A stretch of DNA of 38,420 nt from contig DASZHS010000006.1 of assembly GCA_035937595.1 (NCBI GenBank), positions 1 through 38,420 on the forward strand. Direction: 5' to 3'. The position numbers and the translations under genes were made by a program. Position 1 is the stretch's first letter. Every line of letters begins with the position of its first letter. Shown one piece after another: positions 1-7,133 of this stretch. Below the pieces are notes generated by a model that saw only the letters and a list, made by a program, of their open reading frames with translations, was not told the origin of the DNA and ran no database searches. The stretch is from Palsa-459 sp035937595. Lineage in GTDB: Bacteria; Actinomycetota; Acidimicrobiia; Acidimicrobiales; RAAP-2.

Positions 1-174
1 AACCCGGTGACCTTCTGGATCGACCCGTCCTCCACGTCGGGGTGCTCGGTCAACGCCACGACCGGCCTCGTCAGCGTCGGCGCCACGGCGGGCTCCTGCG
101 TCGTCGACGCCTACCAGGAGTCCACCCTCACCTACGCGGCCAGCCAGGCCAAGCAGACCTTCTCCGTCGCGTAG
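1..174 (+). CDS. C-terminal end of a secreted Ig-like-repeat protein (5' end outside window)
   Basis: An open frame enters from the left edge and stops at TAG 172-174, giving 57 residues. They are the second half of one Ig-like repeat of the kind found in the next gene: a Trp-Ile-Asp-Pro-Ser-Ser strand, a Cys after SG, a second Cys after AGS, and a YQESTLTYAA motif. In the next gene the closest repeats are the two that sit immediately after each nucleoside-hydrolase-like domain (FWIDPSS/YWIDPSS and TLTYAA); the other ten carry DANQAG instead. I infer that the missing part is a paralogue ending in one hydrolase-like domain plus a single repeat. Cell-surface or secreted location is inferred from the paralogue. 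Frame certain; the full domain content cannot be seen. Confidence 0.8.
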   Translation, partial: NPVTFWIDPSSTSGCSVNATTGLVSVGATAGSCVVDAYQESTLTYAASQAKQTFSVA

Positions 175-183
175 GCGTCGATC

Positions 184-201
184 CCGACGCGATCGCGTCG
201 G
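184..201 (+). terminator. 18-bp perfect palindrome after the partial repeat-protein gene
   Basis: A perfect palindrome (CCGACGCG then ATCGCGTCGG) begins 10 bases after the stop at 174. It could fold as a GC-rich hairpin ending transcription of the upstream gene. There is no T-run, so this is a candidate only. A protein-binding palindrome is the alternative. Confidence 0.3.
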
Positions 202-514
202 CGTCGCAGCGGCCGACGGGCATCACCCCACGGTCGGCTCGACGACCGCGCACCGACGTGTTTGACGTCACCAGCTCGGCGCCGCTCGGTGGTGCGTGTC
301 GCCCAGCGGGGCGCGCCACCACGTCCGGACCGCGCCGCGGACCCGGTGCGGGCAACGCAACCGCACAGGGTCGCCACGAGGGCGAGGGCACCTCGCGTGA
401 CGGACCCTTGGAGAGCGAGTGACGCCGGGGACGCCGTCAAGCAGGCTGGCGCAGCACCGAAGACGGTGCGACCTGCAGAACACGACGTCGGTCTCGTCCG
501 ATTTGGCACACCTC

Positions 515-595
515 GTCGAGTGATTCTTGGCCAAGAGACATCAACGAAGAACCAACGCAGTAAAAACAACTTGACTAGCAATTGAGTCGAGTGAT
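515..595 (+). promoter_or_regulatory. Repeated 10-mer and palindrome upstream of the nucleoside-hydrolase repeat gene
   Basis: The 10-mer GTCGAGTGAT occurs at 515-524 and again at 586-595, the second copy 14 bases before the GTG start. Directly after the first copy lies the 12-bp perfect palindrome TCTTGGCCAAGA (525-536). The interval is the most A/T-rich part of this neighbourhood. I could not place a convincing -35/-10 pair. The arrangement suggests a regulated promoter region, but the function is inferred. Confidence 0.3.
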
Positions 596-609
596 GGCTA
601 CCGTGCTCC

Positions 610-3600
610 GTGTTCCCGCTCCCGGCGACTTGGCGAACCCGCCTGCACGCGAGCGCACGCCGCTGCAGCATCGGCGCCTTCGTGGTGGGACTGGTCACCG
701 CGTCCTTCGCGATCGTGGGCACACCAGGTGTCGCGGCGGCCGCGAGCGGCACGTCGAGCGCCACCGGCGTCCCCGTCATCATCGACACGGACCTGTACTC
801 GAACTCCGACGACGTCGGAGCACTCGCGAACGCGTTCGCCCTCGATCTCAAGGGCGCCGTCAACGTGCTCGCGATCGGCGTCGACACCAAGACGACTCGT
901 CCCGCGGTCGCCACGAGCTCGTGGAGGTGCGCAGCGGCGATCGCGCAGTTCTACGGCTTCGGCGACGTTCCGATCGGCTCGGACATGCCCGACAACGGCG
1001 CGACGGTGAACTCGCCGAACATGACGGGGCCGTGCGCGGCCCTCGCCTCGGCCTCCACCCCCGTGCCGCAGCCGGTCGTGAGCCTCTACCGGCGGACCCT
1101 CGCCGCTGCAGCCAACGGCAGCGTCGACGTCGTCGGGATCGGCTACGAGGAGAACCTCGCGGCGCTCCTGGCGTCGCCACCCGACGCGATCAGCCCGCTG
1201 AGCGGGTCCCAGCTGGTCGCACAGAAGGTGAACGAGCTGGTGACGACCGGCGGCGGCTACCCCAGCCGAGCGAGCGAGAACAACTTCGCCGGCAACGCCT
1301 CGGCGGCGGCCTACGTCGCCGCCAACTGGCCGACCAAGATCGTCTACTCGGGCTACGAGGTGGGCGTCGGCGTGTTCGCGGGGCACACCCTCTCGACGGT
1401 GCATCCTGCCAGCTCCCCGGTGCGGGTCGCGTACGAGGCCGAGGTCGGGGTCGGCAAGAACAACCGGTCGTGGGACCTCACCACCCTCTACCACGCCGTC
1501 TTCCCAAGTGACCCGCTCCTCACCGAAGTTGGTCCCGGCGCCAACGTGATCAACGGCGCCGGGGGCAACACGTTCACGCCCGGCGCCGGCGGCGCCTACT
1601 ACCTGTCGCTCTCGAACGCGACCACGCTCGGCACGACGCTGGAGAAGCTGCTCGACGTCCTTCCCGGCACGGCACCCCAGGCCGTCGCCTTCACGTCCGT
1701 GGCCTCCTCGCCCCAGGTCGCCGGCAGTTACGCCGCCTCGGCGAGCGGCGGCGCGTCCGGCAACCCCGTGACGTACTGGATCGACCCGTCGTCGACGTCG
1801 GGCTGCACCGTCAACGGCACGACCGGCGTGGTCAGCTTCGGCAACACCGCGGGGTCCTGCGTCCTCGACGCCTACCAGGAGGGCACGCTCACCTACGCCG
1901 CGGGGACGGCCCAGCAGTCGATCGCCGTCGCCCCGGCGCCCCAGATGATCCAGTTCACCTCGACCCCTCCGTCGGACCCAAGGGTGGGAGGCGGCTACTC
2001 GGTGATGGCGACGGGGGGCGGCTCCGGCGATCCGGTGACGCTCACGATCGACGCGAGCTCGACGTCGGGGTGCACGCTCAACGCCGCGACGAGCCTCGTC
2101 ACCTTCAGCGGACCCGCGGGGAGCTGCACCGTCGACGCGAACCAAGCGGGCAATGCCGGCTACCTCGACGCCCCGCAGGCCCAGCAGGTCATCTCGGTCG
2201 GAAGAGCACCCCAGACGATCACGTTCACGTCGGCGCCGCCCGCCTCGCCCCAGGTCGGCGGCACCTACGTCGTCACCACGGCGGCGGGCGCCTCGGGCGA
2301 CCCCGTCACGTACGCGGTCGACCCGTCGACGACCTCCGGGTGCATTGTCGACCCCTCGAGCGGCAACGTCGGCTTCCTCGCGCCCGTCGGCAGCTGCGTC
2401 ATCGACGCGAACCAGGCGGGGAACACGAGCTACCTCGACGCCCCGCTCGCCCAGCAGTCGATGACGGTCGGGCCGGGCGCCCAGACGATCGCCATCGCCT
2501 CGACACCGCCGGCGCAGGCACCGGTCGGCACCACCTACGCGGTGCTCGCGACGGGCGGCGCCTCGGGCAGCCCGATCAGCTACTCGATCGACGCGTCGTC
2601 GACCTCCGGCTGCGTCGTGGACGCGACCGGCCTCGTCACGTTCGACGCACCCGTGGGGACGTGCGTCGTCGACGTCAACCAGGCGGGCACCTCGGACTAC
2701 CTCGCCGCAGCGCAGGTCCAGCAGGCGGTCGGGGTCACCCTGGCGACCCAGACCGTGTCGTTCACCTCGACGCCACCGGCGAGCCCGACCGCCGGCGGCA
2801 GCTACGCCGTCGCCGTGACGGGCGGCAACTCGGGCAACCCGGTGCAGGTCACCATCGACGCGAGCTCCACGTCGGGCTGCACGCTCGACGCCGCCACCGA
2901 CGTCGTCACCTTCGCCGGAGCGGCGGGCTCCTGCGTCATCGACGCGAACCAGGCGGGGAACGCGAGCTACCTCGCCGCGCCGCAGGCCCAGCAGGCCTTG
3001 GTGGTCGCGAGGGCGGCCCAGGTGCTCACGTTCACCTCGACGCCGCCACCGGGCGCGACCGTGGGGGGCGGGTACACGGCGGCCGCCTCGGGCGGCGCGT
3101 CCGGCAACCCGGTGACCTACTCGGTCGACGCGTCGTCGACCGCCGGTTGCGTCGTCGACCCCGCCTCCGGGGTCGTCGCGTTCAGCGGCGCGGCGGGCAC
3201 GTGCGTCGTCGACGCCGACCAGGCGGGCAACGTGAGCTACCTGCCCGCCACCCGAGCCCAGCAGGTCGTCACGGTCGCGAGGGCCCCGCAGACCGTCGTC
3301 ATCACCTCGACGCCCCCGGCGCTCCTCGAGTCGAACGACACCTACACCGTCGCCACGACCGGCGGCACCTCCGGCAACGCGGTGGTCCTGTCCGTCGACG
3401 CGTCCTCCACGTCGGGCTGCACCGTCAACTCCACCACCGGCGTCGTCACGCTCAGCGGTCCGGCGGGGTCGTGCGTCATCGACGCGAACGAGGCCGGTAA
3501 CCCGAGCTTCCTCCCCGCGCCACAGGTCCAGCAGGTGACCAACCCGATCCGGGTCCCGGTCATCGACGACACGGACATCTTCTCGAACTCCGACGACGTC

Positions 3601-5754
3601 GGTGCGCTCGCGAACATGTTCGCGCTCGACCTCAAAGGCTCGGTGAACGTCGTCGCGATCGGCGTCGACACCCGGACGAGCCGCCCCGCCGTCGCGACCA
3701 ACTCGTGGAGGTGCGTGGCGGCGATCGCGCAGTTCTACGGGCTCGGCGACGTCCCGATCGGCGCGGACATGCCCGACACCGGCACGACCGTGAACACCCC
3801 GGACATGGTCGGGCCGTGCGCCGCGCTCGCGTCGCCGTCGACCCCGTCGCCCTCGTCCGCCGTGAGCGTGTACCGCCGCGCGCTGGCCGCCCAACCCAAC
3901 GGCAGCGTCCAGATCGTGGGCACCGGCTACGAGGAGAACCTGGCGGCGCTGCTCGCCTCCCCGCCCGACGCGATCAGCCCGCTCAGCGGCCGCGACCTCG
4001 TCGCGCTCAAGGTCCGGTCGCTGACGGTCATGGGCGGCGGCTACCCCTCGCACCCCGATCCCGGCGAGAACAACTTCGCCGGCAACCCGGCGGCAGCGGC
4101 CTACGTGGCGGCCAACTGGCCGACCAGGATCGTCTACTCGGGGTACGAGGTCGGCTTCGGCGTGTTCACGGGCCACACGCTCACCGCCGTGCACCCGGCC
4201 AGCTCGCCGGTGCGGGTCGCCTACGAGGCCGAGGTCGGCGCCGGCAAGAACAACCGCTCGTGGGACCTCACGGCCATGTACCACGCGATCTTCCCGAACG
4301 ACGCCGTGCTCACGGAGGTCGGCCCGGGGACCAACGCGATCGACAGCGGCGGCGGCAACACCTTCACGCCCGGAACGGGCAACGCGTCGTACCTCACGCT
4401 CTCGAGCGCGACCACGCTCGCCTCGACGCTCGAGCACCTGCTGGACGTCCTGCCCGGCACGACGCCCCAGTCCGTGACGTTCACGTCCACCCCGCCGCCG
4501 GCCGCGACGGTCGGCGGGAGCTACACGGCGGTCGCGACGGGTGGGGCGGCGGGGACGCCGGTCAGGTTCTGGATCGACCCGTCGTCGACCTCGGGGTGCA
4601 CCGTCGACGGCGCCACCGGCCAGATCAGCCTCGCCGGCCCCGCGGGGACCTGCCTCGTCAACGGGTACGCGGACGGCACCCTCACCTACGCGGCCGGTGT
4701 CGCCCAGCAGTCGTTCGTCGTCGCCAGGACCACGCAGTCCGTCGCCTTCACCTCGACGCCGCCACCGGCGCCCGTCGTCGGCGGCACCTACGCGGTCGCC
4801 GCGACGGCGACCTCCAACCTGCCCGTCGCGTTCACGGTCGACCCGGCGACCGCGGGGACCTGCAGCGTCAGCGGTGGGACCGTGACGCTGCTCGCCGCCG
4901 GCACCTGCACGATCGACGCGAACCAGGCGGGCGACCCGACCTACCTGGCCGCGCCCCAGGTCCAGCAGTCGGTCTCGGTCGGCGCGGGGCCGCAGGCGAT
5001 CACGTTCACCTCGACGCCGCCTGGGTCACCGAGGGCCGGTGGCACCTACGCCGTCTCGGCGCTCGCCTCCTCGGGGCTCCCGGTCGCGCTCAGCATCGAC
5101 GCGAGCACCGCGTCGGTGTGCTCGATCTCGGGGGGCACCGTGACCTTCCTCTCGATCGGCACCTGCCGGGTCGACGCGAACCAGGCCGGCAACGCGAACT
5201 ACCTGGCGGCTCCCCAGGTCCAGCAGTCGATGTCGGTCGCACGGGGCACCCAGAGCATCTCGTTCACCTCGACGCCACCGGCGACGTCGAAGGCGGGCGG
5301 CACCTACGTCGTGACGGCGGTGGCGACGTCGCGACTCGCCGTCACGCTCACGATCGACCGCTCGACGAGGGGGATCTGCACCATCTCGGGGACGACGGTG
5401 ACGTTCCTCGCCATCGGGATCTGCACGATCGACGCCAACCAGGCGGGCAACGCCAGCTTCTCCGCGGCGCCCCAGGCACAGCAGTCGGTCAACGTCGGCG
5501 CCCAGGTGATCACGTTCACGTCCGCCCCGCCCGGCTCCCCGAGGGTCGGCAGCACCTACGTGGTAAGCGCCGTGGCGTCCTCGCAGCTGCCGGTCGCCCT
5601 CTCGATCGACCGAAGCGCGCGCCGGACCTGCACCATCTCGGGCAGGACCGTGACCTTCACCTCACCAGGCACCTGCACGATCGACGCGAACCAGGCCGGG
5701 AACCAGAGCTACCAGCCGGCGCCGCAGGTCCAGCAGCTGGTCTCGGTCAGCTGA
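610..5754 (+). CDS. Secreted protein with two nucleoside-hydrolase-like domains and twelve Ig-like repeats
   Basis: 1714 residues. A Sec signal peptide occupies residues 1-45 (Arg-rich start, hydrophobic core, cleavage near VAAAAS). Domain 1 (about 54-354) and domain 2 (about 981-1284) resemble the inosine-uridine nucleoside hydrolase fold. The Ca2+/ribose-binding Asp motif is DTDLYSNSDD (D59, D61, D67, D68) and DTDIFSNSDD (D987, D989, D995, D996). An ENNFAGN segment matches the family's mid-domain Asn motif. A late Asp (D289, D1219) follows Trp where classical enzymes have His-Asp. Seven repeats of about 89 residues separate the domains and five of about 86 follow; each repeat has two Cys, probably a disulfide. 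GTG 610 is the only start, because an in-frame stop lies at 592-594. No clear SD precedes it. Extracellular N-glycoside hydrolysis is plausible, but the substrate is unknown. Confidence 0.85.
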   Translation: MFPLPATWRTRLHASARRCSIGAFVVGLVTASFAIVGTPGVAAAASGTSSATGVPVIIDTDLYSNSDDVGALANAFALDLKGAVNVLAIGVDTKTTRPAVATSSWRCAAAIAQFYGFGDVPIGSDMPDNGATVNSPNMTGPCAALASASTPVPQPVVSLYRRTLAAAANGSVDVVGIGYEENLAALLASPPDAISPLSGSQLVAQKVNELVTTGGGYPSRASENNFAGNASAAAYVAANWPTKIVYSGYEVGVGVFAGHTLSTVHPASSPVRVAYEAEVGVGKNNRSWDLTTLYHAVFPSDPLLTEVGPGANVINGAGGNTFTPGAGGAYYLSLSNATTLGTTLEKLLDVLPGTAPQAVAFTSVASSPQVAGSYAASASGGASGNPVTYWIDPSSTSGCTVNGTTGVVSFGNTAGSCVLDAYQEGTLTYAAGTAQQSIAVAPAPQMIQFTSTPPSDPRVGGGYSVMATGGGSGDPVTLTIDASSTSGCTLNAATSLVTFSGPAGSCTVDANQAGNAGYLDAPQAQQVISVGRAPQTITFTSAPPASPQVGGTYVVTTAAGASGDPVTYAVDPSTTSGCIVDPSSGNVGFLAPVGSCVIDANQAGNTSYLDAPLAQQSMTVGPGAQTIAIASTPPAQAPVGTTYAVLATGGASGSPISYSIDASSTSGCVVDATGLVTFDAPVGTCVVDVNQAGTSDYLAAAQVQQAVGVTLATQTVSFTSTPPASPTAGGSYAVAVTGGNSGNPVQVTIDASSTSGCTLDAATDVVTFAGAAGSCVIDANQAGNASYLAAPQAQQALVVARAAQVLTFTSTPPPGATVGGGYTAAASGGASGNPVTYSVDASSTAGCVVDPASGVVAFSGAAGTCVVDADQAGNVSYLPATRAQQVVTVARAPQTVVITSTPPALLESNDTYTVATTGGTSGNAVVLSVDASSTSGCTVNSTTGVVTLSGPAGSCVIDANEAGNPSFLPAPQVQQVTNPIRVPVIDDTDIFSNSDDVGALANMFALDLKGSVNVVAIGVDTRTSRPAVATNSWRCVAAIAQFYGLGDVPIGADMPDTGTTVNTPDMVGPCAALASPSTPSPSSAVSVYRRALAAQPNGSVQIVGTGYEENLAALLASPPDAISPLSGRDLVALKVRSLTVMGGGYPSHPDPGENNFAGNPAAAAYVAANWPTRIVYSGYEVGFGVFTGHTLTAVHPASSPVRVAYEAEVGAGKNNRSWDLTAMYHAIFPNDAVLTEVGPGTNAIDSGGGNTFTPGTGNASYLTLSSATTLASTLEHLLDVLPGTTPQSVTFTSTPPPAATVGGSYTAVATGGAAGTPVRFWIDPSSTSGCTVDGATGQISLAGPAGTCLVNGYADGTLTYAAGVAQQSFVVARTTQSVAFTSTPPPAPVVGGTYAVAATATSNLPVAFTVDPATAGTCSVSGGTVTLLAAGTCTIDANQAGDPTYLAAPQVQQSVSVGAGPQAITFTSTPPGSPRAGGTYAVSALASSGLPVALSIDASTASVCSISGGTVTFLSIGTCRVDANQAGNANYLAAPQVQQSMSVARGTQSISFTSTPPATSKAGGTYVVTAVATSRLAVTLTIDRSTRGICTISGTTVTFLAIGICTIDANQAGNASFSAAPQAQQSVNVGAQVITFTSAPPGSPRVGSTYVVSAVASSQLPVALSIDRSARRTCTISGRTVTFTSPGTCTIDANQAGNQSYQPAPQVQQLVSVS
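1672..3540 (+). repeat. First array: seven Ig-like coding repeats
   Basis: Seven in-frame repeats, 623 residues in all (about 89 each). The consensus opens with Q-x-[IV]-x-FTSTPP, continues VGGxY and GGASGNPV, then DASSTSGC, AGSCVIDANQAG and ends APQAQQ. The first copy, next to hydrolase domain 1, is divergent (YWIDPSS and YQEGTLTYAA). Two Cys per copy about 19-20 residues apart suggest a disulfide inside each domain, which fits an exported protein. Confidence 0.85.
4462..5751 (+). repeat. Second array: five Ig-like coding repeats
   Basis: Five repeats, 430 residues in all (about 86 each), run to the stop codon. The first copy, after hydrolase domain 2, again has the divergent FWIDPSS/TLTYAA form. 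The last four are a shorter subtype in which the GGASGNPV strand is replaced by forms such as SSGLPVALSID, with the Cys pair in the form CSISGGTVTFLSIGTC. Confidence 0.85.
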
Positions 5755-5774
5755 CCCGCGGCCACACTGCCTGA

Positions 5775-5796
5775 CGACGCGACACGCCTCGCGTCG
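5775..5796. terminator. Hairpin between convergent genes
   Basis: An 8-bp perfect stem, CGACGCGA/TCGCGTCG, closes a 6-base loop. It lies in the 67 bases between the stop at 5754 (plus) and the stop at 5822 (minus). The position suits a two-way terminator. There is no T-run, as is common in actinomycetes. Confidence 0.45.
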
Positions 5797-5821
5797 ATCG
5801 TGCCGGCGATCGCGCCGTCGA

Positions 5822-6514
5822 TCAGGGCGCCGACGCGGCCGGTGACGCCGGAGCGGCGGCGAGCGTGCGACGGAGGATCTCCAGGCTGAGGAGGCCGATC
5901 CACGCGGGGAAGAGCAGCTCGAGCCAGGGGGAGAGGCCGACCGCGAGGATCAGCACGAGGGCGACGACGAAGCCGACGACGGCGACCCAGCGGGGCGCCA
6001 CGCGCGTGCGGTGCAGGATCGTCGCCGTGCTCATCGTGAACACGCCCGCCATGCGCAGCGCATAGCTGTGGATGAGGATGAAGGAGAGTTGTCGGCTCTG
6101 TGCGACCGCGGCCGCCGTCCCAGCGCTGCCAGCGTGCGCCTCGAGGTTGGCGATCGTGGCGCTCCCGAGCGCTGCGGCGACGAACAGCACCGCGACGAAG
6201 AGCAGCCCGCTGCCGAGGAAGACGGTGGCGAAGAACCGGTCCTCGAGCGCGCCCACTCGGTCGCGCACGACGCCGATGAACCAGAGAAACGCGATGCCCG
6301 CGAACGGCACGAGTCCGAGGGCGACCTTGAGCGCCTCGCGCTTGTGGGTGTCGGTCAGCCATCCGCCGGTGGCCGCGACCCTCGCCGGCGCGGAGATCGT
6401 GACGAGCGTGAGGGTCACGATGAGAAGGGCGGAGAAGACGATCCCGGAGACCGCGGCCGCCCTCGGGGTGCGAAGGCTCGCCTCGACGAGGCCGAGCTCG
6501 TCTCGGTTCGTCAC
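5822..6514 (-). CDS. Six-helix integral membrane protein, unknown function
   Basis: 230 residues. The start is GTG 6514, preceded by a strong GGAGGAGGGA ribosome-binding site. Hydrophobic stretches at about 20-43, 65-83, 96-117, 145-165, 172-192 and 193-210 predict six membrane helices. A charged loop with a THKREALK stretch lies between helices 1 and 2. I do not recognise a catalytic motif; similar proteins are common conserved membrane proteins of actinomycetes. It starts 23 bases after the stop of the small Cys-containing gene, so the two are probably cotranscribed. The stop faces the long nucleoside-hydrolase-like gene across a probable shared terminator. Confidence 0.75.
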   Translation of the reverse strand: MTNRDELGLVEASLRTPRAAAVSGIVFSALLIVTLTLVTISAPARVAATGGWLTDTHKREALKVALGLVPFAGIAFLWFIGVVRDRVGALEDRFFATVFLGSGLLFVAVLFVAAALGSATIANLEAHAGSAGTAAAVAQSRQLSFILIHSYALRMAGVFTMSTATILHRTRVAPRWVAVVGFVVALVLILAVGLSPWLELLFPAWIGLLSLEILRRTLAAAPASPAASAP

Positions 6515-6537
6515 CGGTCCCTCCTCCGCGGGCGGTG

Positions 6538-6762
6538 TCAGATCGCGAACAGCAGCGCGCCCTCGCCGTCACCCTCGCCGCCGTCCGCCGCGCAGGCCGC
6601 ACACGGACGCCCGGCGTGCGTGCTGCCCCGCTGGAGCGAGTCGGTGGGGATCCATCGGCCGACGCGGCACAGCGGATCGGTGTGGAACTCGGTCGGGTGC
6701 CGGGCGTCCCAGTACTTCGACTCGTCGGACCAGGAGCGCTGCGTCGCAGGGGAGGCTGGCAT
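6538..6762 (-). CDS. Small zinc-ribbon-like protein
   Basis: 74 residues from ATG 6762. H27-x4-C32, H49 and a C54-A-A-C57 pair within RPCAAC recall the Cys/His ribbon seen in Ada-type metal-binding and related small domains (H-x4-C, then RPCxxC). The match is to a pattern and not to a whole family. The C-terminus is acidic and glycine-rich, ending in LLFAI. Third-position GC use is gene-like throughout. No strong SD precedes the ATG and no better in-frame start exists. It is the first gene of a two-gene unit with the downstream membrane protein and diverges from tatA. A metal-binding or nucleic-acid-related role is only a guess. Confidence 0.6.
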   Translation of the reverse strand: MPASPATQRSWSDESKYWDARHPTEFHTDPLCRVGRWIPTDSLQRGSTHAGRPCAACAADGGEGDGEGALLFAI

Positions 6763-6813
6763 CCATCCAGTGTGACAAGTGCGTCGAGGGTTTCCGAGGA
6801 TGGGCGGACGTTG

Positions 6814-6827
6814 CCCGGCCGGCCGGG
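6814..6827. promoter_or_regulatory. 14-bp palindrome between divergent genes
   Basis: The perfect palindrome CCCGGCCGGCCGGG lies in the 187-bp interval between the divergent starts at 6762 and 6950. It could be an operator or an mRNA hairpin. In DNA this GC-rich, chance is also possible. Confidence 0.2.
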
Positions 6828-6949
6828 AGCGTCCCGGGGTCATCCAGGGGACACCGCGGCCCCGAATACCCACTGTCGCCGGAACCCCGGCGCTGCGCGG
6901 TGCGCGCGGAGGCCCAGCGGGTCACACGTTCCTGTGGAAGAGGAGTGCC

Positions 6950-7120
6950 ATGCAGGTTGCAGAGATTGCGAGCATCGAGGTGATCCTGATCATGGCCGCG
7001 GTCGGGCTGTTGGTCTTCGGCAGCGCGAAGCTGCCGAAGATCGCGCGCGGGCTCGGCTCTGCGAAGAACGAGTTCGAGCGGGGCCTGAAGGAGGGCGACG
7101 GCTCGTCCCCGTCGGGGTGA
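6950..7120 (+). CDS. tatA: Sec-independent translocase subunit TatA
   Basis: 56 residues from ATG 6950, with GAAGAGGAG about 5 bases upstream. The protein has the TatA/E plan: a short N-terminal membrane helix (about 9-21), the FGSAKLPKIARGLG hinge and amphipathic helix, then a charged tail. TatA forms the membrane pore-like assembly that lets folded proteins cross with TatC. The tail is short (about 20 residues after the amphipathic helix), at the low end for the family. No tatC or tatB lies nearby. It converges with the minus-strand operon encoding an exported protein with a twin-arginine signal (9301-11136). That proximity is suggestive, but cotranscription is impossible. Confidence 0.9.
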   Translation: MQVAEIASIEVILIMAAVGLLVFGSAKLPKIARGLGSAKNEFERGLKEGDGSSPSG

Positions 7121-7122
7121 CG
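7104..7122. terminator. Candidate hairpin at the tatA / amine oxidase junction
   Basis: CGTCCCC and GGGGTGACG can pair with one bulged base around a four-base loop. The hairpin includes the tatA stop codon. Only 13 bases separate the two convergent stops, so any terminator here must overlap coding sequence. Confidence 0.25.
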
Positions 7123-7133
7123 AGGGACGTCGA

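Larger units (their letters stand above)
175..609. other. 435-bp intergenic stretch without a convincing gene
   Basis: Between the two repeat-protein genes no open frame has both a start signal and family-like sequence. The frames present on both strands are arginine-rich, low-complexity readings of the kind produced by GC-rich DNA. The left part carries an 18-bp palindrome just after the upstream stop. The right part, about 499-590, is clearly richer in A and T than the surroundings (an AAAAAC run at 562-567) and probably holds the promoter of the 610 gene. No tRNA, riboswitch or terminator with a T-run was recognised. Confidence 0.6.

Noticed and set aside
175..609. Possible small genes in the first intergenic region
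   Set aside because: No frame has both an SD and family-like composition; all are Arg-rich shadows.
598..4437. A 1279-codon open frame antisense to the nucleoside-hydrolase repeat gene
   Set aside because: The product is Arg/Gly/Val/Asp-rich low complexity mirroring the repeats. It has no recognisable domain or start signal and is explained by GC-rich third positions and repeated coding sequence.
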